The notes under the pieces: model-generated
What the model saw: only the letters and a program-made list of their open reading frames with translations
The model's database searches: none
What the model was told of the DNA's origin: nothing
NCBI RefSeq assembly: GCF_000003815.2
Contig: NC_049984.1
Coordinates: forward strand, 25,307,330 to 25,371,329
Direction of reading: 5' to 3'
Length of the DNA stretch: 64,000 bases
From: Branchiostoma floridae
Taxonomy: Eukaryota > Chordata > Leptocardii > Amphioxiformes > Branchiostomatidae
Shown: piece after piece, positions 21,108 through 32,500 of the stretch
How positions within the stretch are numbered: position 1 is the first letter of the stretch
Layout of the letters: each line of letters starts with the position of its first letter
Made by a program: the position numbers and the translations under genes

Positions 21108-24100
21108 TAAAAATGGCGGGAAAATGGCTGCGTACGTTCAATTTTGCCCATTCAGTCGTAGATCCGGGCTATTATGCAACGGTTCTTCACACTTTTACAT
21201 GAGTTGTAGGTCACCAACAGAAATTCAAGATTGTTGTTGAATCATGTTCGTCTTGTGCCGTGAGCATGTGTAATTATGAGCTATATAAATTTGGCAATGA
21301 ATGTGACAGTGTGTTCGTCCCACGACGAGCTGCCTACCCCGAAAAAAAATATACTGAAAACTTTTGGCCTTGTTGTCTTCGAATGCGTTGTTATCGATGC
21401 TTTGTATGGTGTATTGGACACCTAGATGTCTGAAGTGTGCACAGCTCAGAAATAACTATTGTTGCATGTGTAGATCTCTTTAAGTTCCAGTATTTTTAAT
21501 CTACCGGTATAAGGCTTACTACCGGTATTATGCCAATGCATGTTACTGATTCAAGGATTAGCTATATCAGATTTGGTGTGAAGTACACTTTGTAATATTT
21601 TGTGTCTGGGTCTTGTTAGATGATTAGGTGATTATATTTGTGTGCGATGTGTTCCCATAGCAGAAGAGGTTTACACAGAGTCTACCTCTCCAAAATGGCG
21701 GACGTTTCTTGTTAATTGACCAAAAATTTTAGATTGGATTGAGGTTAACTGCATAAGATTATATTCTGTGGGTATAGCCAAAGCTAGGAGTACACTTCTT
21801 AAATCTTGCTCAAAGGGAAAATAGCTGTTTGCCATGGGAGTGCATCAGCTTTGCTTTTTTGTACCTTATCTTTAATATGAATAATCTAAAAGAACTGGTT
21901 TGCTACGCCTTGAGACGGTCTATCCTGTGTCCACCAGGCCCTAGACATCATCGGTAATGCGCTACAAAACAAACACAAACAAGGAAAACTAGAAAGGCCG
22001 GTATTTGCTTAGGAGCAAATTCAGTTATTTTCACTCCGCTCTCCCCCTTTATGCAAACATGGACTGTTCCAAAATTGAATTTGAAAAAAATAAATCCCAT
22101 GTGAGAATGACCTTGAACTACGTTGCTAGTATACTATTTTTATTATGTATGCGGTTATCAAACTTTTATTTCTTGATAACAACACGCACACAGCATGCTA
22201 GTGTTTCCCACATTAACAAAGAAGGCACCGTTTTACTTGAAGAAAAAAAGGTTTTATTTCACAAACGGAAATTGTGTTATATTTTTTCTACGGATGCGTT
22301 AACACGTTATGCGACCCTAAACGTTGGTATTACGTACCCACAGCAGACAATAGCGTGGTTATGATTAAAGTTTTTCTGCTTATTTACACAAGGCAAGGAC
22401 AATTACTGCACTTATTCAAGGTTGTCACAAGCGTAATCTTCATACAAGCAGACCTCTCCAAACAAACTTCACTACACTTTTAACTCTTTACCAAGATATG
22501 CTTATTAGCCGTTTTTAGCAAAGTGCATTTTTTAAAATCCAATTCAAGGCAATTGGATATCATGGCTACACTGCAATGACATTATCAGTACAAATATATA
22601 TAAAGTTATGCACATTGTATTCAGACAAAAGGATCACATTCCGTTTTTATACATAGAGTTAATCAGCTAAAACATTATATTGATGAACAAAGATTATTAG
22701 CCCCTGTATGTTTGCACGAAGTCTGTTTCATATATCTAAATGTTTTGTATGCTTTTTGTCTTAAAAAGGACGCAGCAATTGCAGTAATTATACGTCTGTT
22801 ATAACCTTAAAGTCCCATTTATTTTTCACATAAACTAACAGATCTCGAGAACCTTATTATGCGCGGCACTGCGCACGTGATCCACTAAGTAGTACTAAGT
22901 GGACGCAAGTCTTTGCTGATTGGCTACCGAGACCATCCAATTAGCAGACCGCGAACCCGCCGCACCTGCCAGCTGCGTGTTCAAGGACCCTTTTGTCGCT
23001 TTCACAAATGGTGAAACATAGGAACGCGTTGAGCGCCGCTGAGAATACTGTAGTTGCAAGTTAGGAATTAACGTGTTTGCAAGCAAAAGTCAGTGATATT
23101 TCTGAAACAACAGCAGTTCCGTGATAAACGGAACCTTCTCAAAAATAATAATTCAACGCTAATACATATGTCATTATTTTTTTTTATGTGATCATGTGTA
23201 CATGTGGCAGCAAGGCGACCCGCGCGGCGGTTGATTAGTCACTACCAGACTTCCGCCTGGTTGAATAGAGGACTTTTGCCAAGTTCAATGAATAAAAGCC
23301 TAGTGTATAACTTTCTTGGTTGGAGTTAATTGGCCTATAAGTGTTGGCCGGCATGGCAAGTCGCAAACTATAGTCGTCGGCCATGTGACGTTAACTTAGA
23401 TGGCGTGTTTTCTGTCTTTTCTTGACCAATTTCTTCTATTTTTTGACGCGGAGCGGCTTTTAATAGTGGACAGTGTAACAGCGGGGCTCAAGCACCGCCA
23501 AATCGACCATGCCAAACAGCTCTGAGCTTTAGGCGTTGTGGTTTTTGCATTGGGATTGCGGTATTGTTTCTCTCTGTTGTTGATGACTTGTTCTGTGGTG
23601 AATCCTGCACTTGAAATGAATCCTCTGGCCGGCCGACTCTCCTAGCATACTATTGACTCTATTTGTCCACTTTCTACAATCAGACCACCGATCCGCGGAG
23701 CCAGGTAGAGGCTACACTTGACTGAGGGTGGCATCCTGTCTAAAATGTGCCTACGTATCTTGTGCTTGCGTCGAGATTTGTGACAATAAATTTGACCACG
23801 GGGTGACCACGTGTATGTGCACGGCCGCCACCTGGTCATACACACAGGGAAGGTGACTACGTCATCTACCATATATGGTGAGACGCTCAGAGGCGGCGAA
23901 GACGAAAACGCAGACGAAAAAAAAACGCCAAATTGGCTTATAAATCATTTTAAGTGATTTTGTGCCAAAAATGATAACAGGATTCTTTAAGTTAATATAT
24001 ATCTCATGCACTATCATACCAAATTTCGGGTCCCTTGGGTTTAATACCTGGGCACGGGAGGCACAATTATACAGTTCGGTCAAAACACCACCTAAAAACA

Positions 24101-24242
24101 TCCATAAAATTATTTTAAAAGTATCTATCAAAAAAGAGAAAAAAACCTTCCGAGGGTATTGGCCCAAGGTACACTTGTGCCAAATGTCAGGTCATTCGGT
24201 CCAAGAACGACGGAGAGGAATCACTTTAAAGGTCGTGACAGG

Positions 24243-24273
<31 letters not shown>

Positions 24274-26050
24274 ATTCAAAGAAGAAACAATATGAAAACA
24301 ATATTTTCACTCGAAAATAATAACTTCCGTTGCACAACTAATAGCTACTAAAGTCAACCCCTGCGGGTCGTCATGTCCCACACTGGGATTTTTCCTTGAC
24401 ACACCCGCGGACAGTCCTTTGTGAGGTAGCGGCCGTTGTGCTTGTCTGTCTATCAGATTTCTGTAAGCCAGACAAGTCAAAAACGGCTGAATGGATTTTA
24501 TACTTGGTGTGTTGGTGGGGTGTGACAAACACTGGATGTGATTAGATTTTGGGCCTCCTAGCGGCTTCCCTTGATACTGCAGCGGAACTTCATATTTTGT
24601 TATCTCGCGTTCTAAACGAGCTATGCATGGTCACGATGTTTAGGGGATAGATGGCTATTGAGCTTGTGAAGAAGTTGCATGAGCTTGGGCCCTCTAGCGG
24701 CTAGGGGCATTTTTTTAAAAAGAACATTCCGAACAGGATAACTCAAGGAAGGAATAACGGATTTTCATTCTTTTTGGTATGTAGGTAGCTTAGATCAAGA
24801 AGGTCCTGCTGGATCCAACGCATGGTTGGTTTCAAGCCGACGCCACGATAAGACAAAAGAAAATCGTCGCTATCACTCTGGACAATAGAATCCTCTCAAC
24901 ACACAGTGTACACATCTAACCCTACATGAGGGTCTGCATGGGGGGTCCTGACAACGCTTTACGCTAAATTCGGGACGATCGACAACGCTTTACGTTAAAT
25001 TCACGAAGGCCGGCAACACGGTGGTCAAATACGGGCTCAAAACCTCCCATGTCTAGCCGAATTGGAACCTTGTTCCACGATATTCCATCTGACGTAATTC
25101 GAACCGAACCCGTGTTCTATTTGGGGTCATCTGCGGTCGTTGCCGGTAAACACTGCTCTTTGGCCTTTCCCCCCAAACTACCTTGAATCAGCCAAAAAAG
25201 ATAGTTTTTCACTAATATAAACAATTTTCTGGACAGTACATCCATGCTATCACTTTGTTTGGGACCTGTGATATTTAACGAAGCTACTGACGTTTGTGTT
25301 GTTGATCTTGAATATTATAAGTGTTGTTTACACCGGTATCAATTACACCCTCCCGCTATCCGTGCGGCATGACATGCGTGCAAACTTCGTTTAAGATCGC
25401 GACCAAGAAGAGTCCAAATTAACTCGTTGACGGCTCAAAATGACCGCCATGATTTTCCCGAGATTTCTGTTTTTGGGATCTTTAAAAAATGCCTTCGATT
25501 TTGAATTATTGGTAATTAAGTGCGAAAATGCCATTTTTACGCATATTTTCGACTGTAACTTTGCTTGAAATTAAAAACTAAAAAATCCCAAAAACAGAAA
25601 GTTTTATTTTCCTCATAGATGACGAAAAATATAAAAAAACGAGAATTTTCGATGATACATGCGGCCTATCTTATCAAGAGTTTGGTCAAATTAAAGGCCT
25701 TCCTGAAAACAGAAAATGATCGTCTTTTTGAGTAACATCGAAACAAAACAGCTATCTAAATTTAAACTACATCATTCAATGTATGTAAAATTGCCAATTC
25801 AATCTTATTTCGAAAACATTTTCCTTGTCAAAACATTTTGTTTATTTTCAAATATTTTACGGGTAGCCAAAAGTAGGCCTCCAGTAACCCGATATTCTGT
25901 CGAACGCGCATAGCAACGGGAAAGAATACCCTAGCAACCGACCGCCGTGAACGTTTTACGCTAAATTCAGAAAGGCTGACAACGGTTTACGCTAAATTCT
26001 GGAAGGCTGGCAACACTCGACAGGGGCGGGGGCGTGCTCCGCAAGAAAGA
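21108..26050. other. Repeat-derived non-coding region between units
   Basis: No gene is supported. Recognisable pieces are: intron 1 start homology at about 21660-21730 (matches 29800-29860 and 55545-55600); unit-junction sequence at 21895-21990, 23630-23710 and 24310-24430 (scrambled copies of 17018-17610); a GAAA microsatellite at 24243-24273; a diverged inverted piece of the CTAGAGTTC repeat at about 24540-24800 (gccctctagcggct); and ACG/CTAAATT-type short repeats at 24955-25025 and 25950-26010. Confidence 0.5.
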
Positions 26051-26051
26051 T

Positions 26052-26830
26052 TGAAATTTTGACCCTCTGAAACACTATTCCCTGCATTTTGAAGGGAAAT
26101 TTTCGCTGGCAGACAAAGCTAAGTTAAATGGCATATCTAATTAAAGATTCCCAGAGGTTCAGCGTAAGCTTTTGAGGGTGACGCCAGCCAACTTATTTTG
26201 CCATGTCGAGCGCCGAAGGAAAGTCCGGGAAAATTTTGAAATCCTGCCCCCCAGAAACGCCATTTTCTGAGTTTTTTTGGCCATTATAGAAAACTAAGTG
26301 AAATTACATTTTTATCAGTAAAAAATGTGTTTGAGGTTGACACGTCACATCCCCCAGCCATGATACATATTTCTACAAAGTCGATGACCGAATGTGAATA
26401 GATTGGCAAAGGAGATCCGGCGAAATTTTGAAATCTTGACCCTCTATAAAACGATATTTCGTGCATTTTGATGGGCAAATTTCTATTAGCAAAACAGGTC
26501 TTTGAGGTTGACACATCCCCAACATATTTTCAGAATTTCGAGTGCCAAAGGCGCGAGGCGGCACAAGGAGGACCATGGAAATTTTGAAATCTTGACCCTC
26601 TAAAATGATATTTCCTGCATTCTGATGGGCAAATTTTGCTGGCAGACTAAGCTAACTTCAATGACATTTCTATTTGCAAAAAAAAAGGTTTTTGAGGGTA
26701 TATACTATATTTTTACCATGTCGGTAACCGAAGGTCGCAAGTGAGGTCCGGCGAAATTTTGAAATCTTGATCCTCCGAAACGCAATTTCCTGTGTTTTGA
26801 AGGGCTAAATTTACTGGTAGACTACGTTTC
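26052..26830. repeat. Tandem array of about 150-200-bp monomers
   Basis: At least four diverged monomers each start GAAATTTTGAAATCYTGACC, at about 26052, 26229, 26424, 26578 and 26752. They share 'tttgaggttgac' and a G-rich 'gtccggc' end. Monomers differ by indels. The array is flanked on both sides by short ACG-containing repeats, which suggests one composite element. Confidence 0.6.
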
Positions 26831-27055
26831 GACTTACGAAATTTGGGAGGCCAGGCTACGATTTACGGGTAATTATTAGGCTAAATTACGCTTTACGTGA
26901 AATTTTTAAGCTAGATTACGGCTTACGTGAAATACACTGGCTACGCTTTACGGTAAATTTTCCATCCTCACTACGAATTACGTGAAATAAAATAGCTTAC
27001 TCTACAAATTACGGGAATTAAAAAGGCCTGCCTACGCCTTACGGAAAAGAGCATG
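26822..27055. repeat. Degenerate short tandem repeat built on TACG..TTACGTGAAAT
   Basis: About eight units of 25-32 bp contain 'ggctacgatttacg' or 'ttacgtgaaat' variants. Smaller related runs occur at 24955-25025 and 25950-26010, on the other side of the 26052-26830 array. Confidence 0.6.
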
Positions 27056-27106
27056 CAGACCCTCCTACATGATTCCTATATTTCGTCACCCTTTGTATAA
27101 TATCAT

Positions 27107-27214
27107 TAGCCTGAAATCCAGCCGTATTGTGCTTTGGTCGCTCTGCTTCCCGCCAACACAAGAAGCGTACCTCAGGGGAGCGACCAAAGCACAATACGGC
27201 TGGATTCCAGGCTA
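27107..27214. mobile_element. Tiny hAT-like MITE with 37-bp inverted repeats
   Basis: The arms TAGCCTGAAATCCAGCC... and their reverse complement ...GGCTGGATTCCAGGCTA match over 37 bp with one mismatch, separated by about 34 bp. The element is 108 bp. TAATATCAT is repeated directly on both sides (27098-27106 and 27215-27223), a target-site duplication of 8-9 bp as expected for hAT-type transposition. Confidence 0.75.
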
Positions 27215-27223
27215 TAATATCAT

Positions 27224-29359
27224 CACCAACGGTGTGATATACTTTGAGAACATTATAATCAATGACAACTAGTGGGGAATACCTGTCTGGAGCTGATCTC
27301 AGAAACCGAGCCGCACCTGCCCACTTAAGAGGGGAAGTGAAATGACACACTTTTAGCAGGACAATAGACGATCTTTCAGAGGACCACCAGGTAGGATTCT
27401 GTACGGGGCACTATTTCATATGCAAAACAGACATTATGCAAACGAGAAAGCTGTTAGGATACTCAAAGTTTCTCTGATTCTTTGTTTTGATAGTTGGTGT
27501 TATCATCTCTCAATCAATAGTATCAATCATATGTTTGTGTATTTCAATGGGAGTGTTTTTACTGAATGAATGAATGAATGAATGAATGAATGAATGAACC
27601 TCCTTGAATGAATGAAAACCAAATTGTAGTTTTGTAATCTGTATCGGTTTGTCAAAACGCATGAGGAACATGGATTTTTCAGTGCATGCTACTCATGTCT
27701 AAAGTGAGGGTGTCTACTTTCTAGTAGCCAAAACAAGGATACTATAACCTCACTTAGTTTAACGAAATTACTTTAGCAAACCAACAACGTTCGAAGCAAG
27801 GAACTGTAGCTTAGACTAAAGAACGGATTTTCTTGTTTGGTTTGCTACGACAGTCTATCTAGTCTCCATCATGCCTAAAAAAATCCACGGCTACAGGCAA
27901 AATAGAAAGAGGAGCTATCTGGCCTTAAAAGGACAAACTATACGTTCCGTCAAACCAATAAAGTACATTGTACGGTAGAGACTACGGTTTACAAACAATG
28001 CGCTACAAAATAAACAGCCACAAACACATGCAGAGAATTATAACACTATGTAGCTAACAGCTGTTACACAGAGTCAACTCCTGCGGGTTGTCCTGTCCCA
28101 CAATCGGGGACTTACCTGGGACTGACACACCTGCGGACTGTCCTTTGTTCTTTCAAACGCGTCAGGCCAGTATAATGAAGGATCTTCAAGCATATGTGGT
28201 GGGGAAGGTCATGATATGTGACAGGTTACGAATGATGATTAGACCCACAGTTGCTGTACATCAGAAACGATCAAAACTCAAACGATCAAAACAGTGGATG
28301 TAAAAGCCATTAGTTGCCACCTATTAAGATTTGGGTGAAGTACGGTACTTCGGAAAATACATGTACAATAATGATATTTTTATTGATAAACATTACCAGA
28401 ATAAAGGATAATTGCACACAAGTAAAACAGCAGTAGACAACGTTTGTATACTTAGCAGAGAAGGGTAAAATATATCAATGAATTAGAAGCGAAATAAGCA
28501 TGCTAAATCCATACCTAGTTAAGCTATTTGAAAAAGAAAGCCGTTTATGTTTTAGAAGCGCGTCTATTCAAGAAGTTCAATTTGTGACCAATATCTTTTG
28601 TCACCGCGATCGCCCCTATCCCCGCCACACACGGGGCAACGGCCACACGAACCTTAGTTTACCGATCGTTATATCCATGGAGTTTCAAAACAGGTCCATG
28701 ACATATCAAACATACCGTAACGTTACTAGCATGACGTACTTTTGGGGCGTCAGTCGAGCCATGACAACTTTCTATGTAATCATGCAGCATTGTACATCCC
28801 AGCATCACGGTGATTGTTGTCGGGAAAATTAATTTAAACTGTTCTGTTCAGTAAACTGTAAGCCTTGGCATAAAGACTTTATTGTAAGTCTTTCCATTGT
28901 ATACCTCATGTTTGTTCAAGGTTACACATGACTTAGTAACTCAACATGGCGACGGAGTAATACATTTTACGTTGGACGAGAATCAATACAAATCACTACA
29001 CACCTCTACTGGAATTCCTTCTGAAGTATATGCGTTCATGATGTCTACTGTGGCAAATTAATCATAAGATGATAGTCATGCTCCCGAAGATAACAAACGA
29101 TTCTGTAGCCTTTCTGATTTGATTCTGATTTTGTAGATTGACGCTGAAACAATGCAGCTAATATATTGAGTGGTCAATTGATGTGGAATTCAGTTTTGAC
29201 TGCAGAAGAGCAATTTTGAAAAAAAAATCAGTTGGTGGTTGTCACGTACTTACGTTATGAACCCTATTATGCCTATGTCAGGCCTTTGGCATGTGACAAA
29301 AGCAAAGTCAAAACACCGCTGGATGGAGGTTGGTCAGCATAACTCGTTGTCAAGTTCCT
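27224..29359. other. Unit 2 upstream region
   Basis: No gene is seen. It contains a (GAAT)n run at about 27565-27598 and unit-junction homology from about 27838. The segment 28060-29360 aligns with 53340-55080 upstream of gene 3. A short conserved open stretch (PADxPLFFQxRQA at about 28126) does not keep its frame in the other units, so it is treated as non-coding upstream sequence. Confidence 0.55.
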
Positions 29360-29572
29360 ATTGGTTGAAGTGTGTAGCATGTGACTCAGCTGGAAAGACC
29401 CAGAACTTGTAGATCCACCTACAAGGTATAATGTAGATTACTGTTTCCGTGAGCAATGGAACAAACTATTATAATGATGTGAATCGTATCAAGAATCGAG
29501 AGAGGGTGGACAAACGATTTCAGATGATTCTGTAGCCGTGCTGATCACATTGACGTTCTGAGTTGTGCCAAC
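29360..29572 (+). promoter_or_regulatory. Putative promoter of gene 2
   Basis: Relative to gene 3, the conserved boxes are an inverted CCAAT (ATTGG, 29360-29364), a perfect AP-1-type TGACTCA (29382-29388), a block around 'gtttccgtgagcaatggaac' and a TATAA at 29470-29474. The same order and spacing occur at 55083-55204. Stress- or immune-linked control through AP-1 would fit the gene type, but this is inference. Confidence 0.5.
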
Positions 29573-32500
29573 ATGGCAACGAACACCGAGGTAAGTAAAC
29601 ATGTTTGTACTTAACACTGTGGGCACAGCTGACTAAAAACGGGAAGACATTGCAACAAACGTTCAAAATTTCAAAGACAGGTCACAGATGCTAGAGTTGA
29701 CGGTAAAGAAATGTGTTGTACGATTTGCAAAGTTCTGTGCATAACTCTGTTTTTATTAGATAATTAACTGATCATTTCCGGTGTCGGACGCGTTTCCCCA
29801 GATATGTTTACATAAAGTCTAGCTATTCAAAATGGCGAAGGTGTTTGTTAAGTCGATCCAAGGAGGTTGAAACAGGCTCCTTGGTCGATCCCTAGTTGTT
29901 TTCAAAATTATTTCAAAGACAGGTCACAAATGATAGGGTTGACGGTATACGTAAAGACATGTGATTTACAATTTGCAAAGCTTAGTGCGCGACTCTGTAC
30001 TAATATCAGATACTTAACTGATTATTTCGGTGTAGGACGCGTTTCCCCAGAGGAATATGTTTAATACACAAAGTCTACCTGTTCAACATGGCGAAGGTGT
30101 TTGTTTAGCCGGGCCCTATTACTAGTACATGTAGTAGTTTTCAAAACTTCCCATGGGCTTCTTTTTGGATGAATCAAATTCCCACTGGGTTCTTCTTCAT
30201 TTCCGAAAATAATGTAATCAGGTTGCTAGAACATAGGATGTCGAGGTTTCCTACATCGGCTATATATTGCGACGAGAAACAGCACTCCACGGTCAAAAGC
30301 TCTCACGACCGGAAGACGTCTAAATAGACATCAAAACGTAAGCAGGTAAGAGACAGTACCGGTTGTGTAAAGAAAATCCCAATATCTTAATACGTTCTTC
30401 TTCAATGAATAACTTATCGGAAGTTACCAAGTTTACCTCTCTTTTCATGCAGGAATGTATTTGTATCACACATCTTGTGATGTATTGTCTGGGCTAGATA
30501 GAGATACATTTTGCTAAATAGGAAATTTGATAATGTCAATGAGTTACGACCACCTACATGTGTGGTGTGTTGTTGGAAATATGACGTGTGGATGTATGTT
30601 GCAATTGTTTCCTGTATTACCTCCATGAAAATGTTGCTATATTGTAGTCAGTCTGGAGCTTATGTGGGGAATATCTCAAGAACCGTTGGAAGGTTTGCAA
30701 TGGTTTTCGGTGTGTTGATAGGTGTGGGGATGGTGCAAGTGGATTTTGCGCCACCTGTTGGTTGACCTTCGTACTGCAGCAACAGGTTTTGTGTAACTGT
30801 TATATCTTTGCACCTGGACATGCTGTGGTGTTGATTTTTATGTGGTAGGTAGGTGTATGGCGGATGCTGATTTGCTGTGATTTTCAGCCTTGTAGCTGTT
30901 TGTTGTTTATGAACAGGAGTGTTTGTTTTGTCTGGATGTTTGTGTGTGCAGCGAATATCTTAGGAAGCTGTGGATGGGTTGCAATGAGATTTGTAACGTG
31001 GTTAGGTGTTGTGATCGTGAAGAGCTTTATGCACTTTTTGGCCTCCTGGTGGTACTTCAGAAGGTGTTATTCTTATGTTTTGAGTAAAGTTGTGTGAAGA
31101 ACGTTAGGATGGATTGCAATGATTTATGGGGTGATAGGTAGTTCTTGTGCTCTGGAAGAATTTACTTTAGTTTGGACCCCTTAGCGGCTAGTTTTGGAAA
31201 TGCAGATTGCAGAGGCATTGTTGCCAAAATCTTCCGAGGAGGATAACTCAAGAAAGGAATAATGTGATTTTTGGTACATGTACTCGAAAATTTCAATATA
31301 AATTACTTTTTAAATTTTTACCTTGCAATAAAATATTACATTTATGGGGTTTGATAGACTCACCCTTATGTAGCCTCTGTAACGAGGAAGAAGAAACAGT
31401 CGTCCACCTTTTTTGGGATTGTTGTATAACTTAACATTTTTGGCGTCAGGTGGACGACTGGTTTTTCAATATTAATGATACTCATTTGCATATTAATGCA
31501 CTCAGTATAATTTTCAGTACTTCTAGTGATCGTTGCCCGGTTCTGTCGAATCTTATCCTCCTTTTAGGTAAAATGTTTGTTTTAAAAAATCTTAAGCACT
31601 CTTTGAATTTATCTGCTTTTATATCCTTTGTTTCATACTTTTATAAATTAAAAAAAAACATCTGTTTTATATATGTATTTGTAGCTGCCGTGCTTTCTTT
31701 TTGTTGTTTTGTTTTGCAAAAAGCAATAAAGAATGATTGAAAAAAAGATGTACAAAATGAATTATGAATTATGCAAATTAGGAGGTAATTTGATTAATTA
31801 ATTAGAATATTTTATAATAGTAGTTGTTTTAATGTATCTCCTGTCCCGGACATGATGTAGTCTTGACATTTAGGTGGAAGGTAGCTTGTGGCATCAGGAC
31901 AACATGTGACAAGTTTGAGCCCCCTAACATTTGATTGTGGAACTGCAGGGGCATTTTTGTCAATTTTCACCAGATTTTTTTCTTGCTTAAGGATGTTCAA
32001 CATGACAAGGAAGTACCAAAATATGCAAATACGTTGTGTTTCTGGCATGCAGGTAGCTTAGGCAAAGATGTACACAATTATATGCATGTATGCTAATGAG
32101 GATTTTTTTAGCATAATGAGGATTTTCTGTGATACCTTTGTAACCCCCTTTGGTAACAAATTGGTTAGTCTGTCAAGAACAGTATGTCTCTGGCCTGTAA
32201 CGTTATGTGTGTCTTGTAATATTGTGTGAAGTGTCAAGTAAACTTGTGTGAAGAACCTTAGGATGGATTGCAATAATATATCAGGTGTAAGATGGTTCTT
32301 CTGCTCCAGAAGAAGTTACATTAGTTTGGACCCTTTAGCGGCTAGTTTAGGAATTGCAGGGGCATTGTTGCCAAAAACTGTCGAGGAGCATAACTCCAGA
32401 AGAACACAGTTTCTTCTGGTAGTTGCTAAGCTGTGAAAAGTACATTTTCTGGTGCATTTTAGCACAGTCAACTTTAGGGTTAGTCCTGGTCGTGTGCATT

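Noticed and set aside
22005-22364. 119-codon plus-strand frame
   Set aside because: No recognisable domain, AT-rich composition as in neighbouring non-coding sequence, and no partner in other units.
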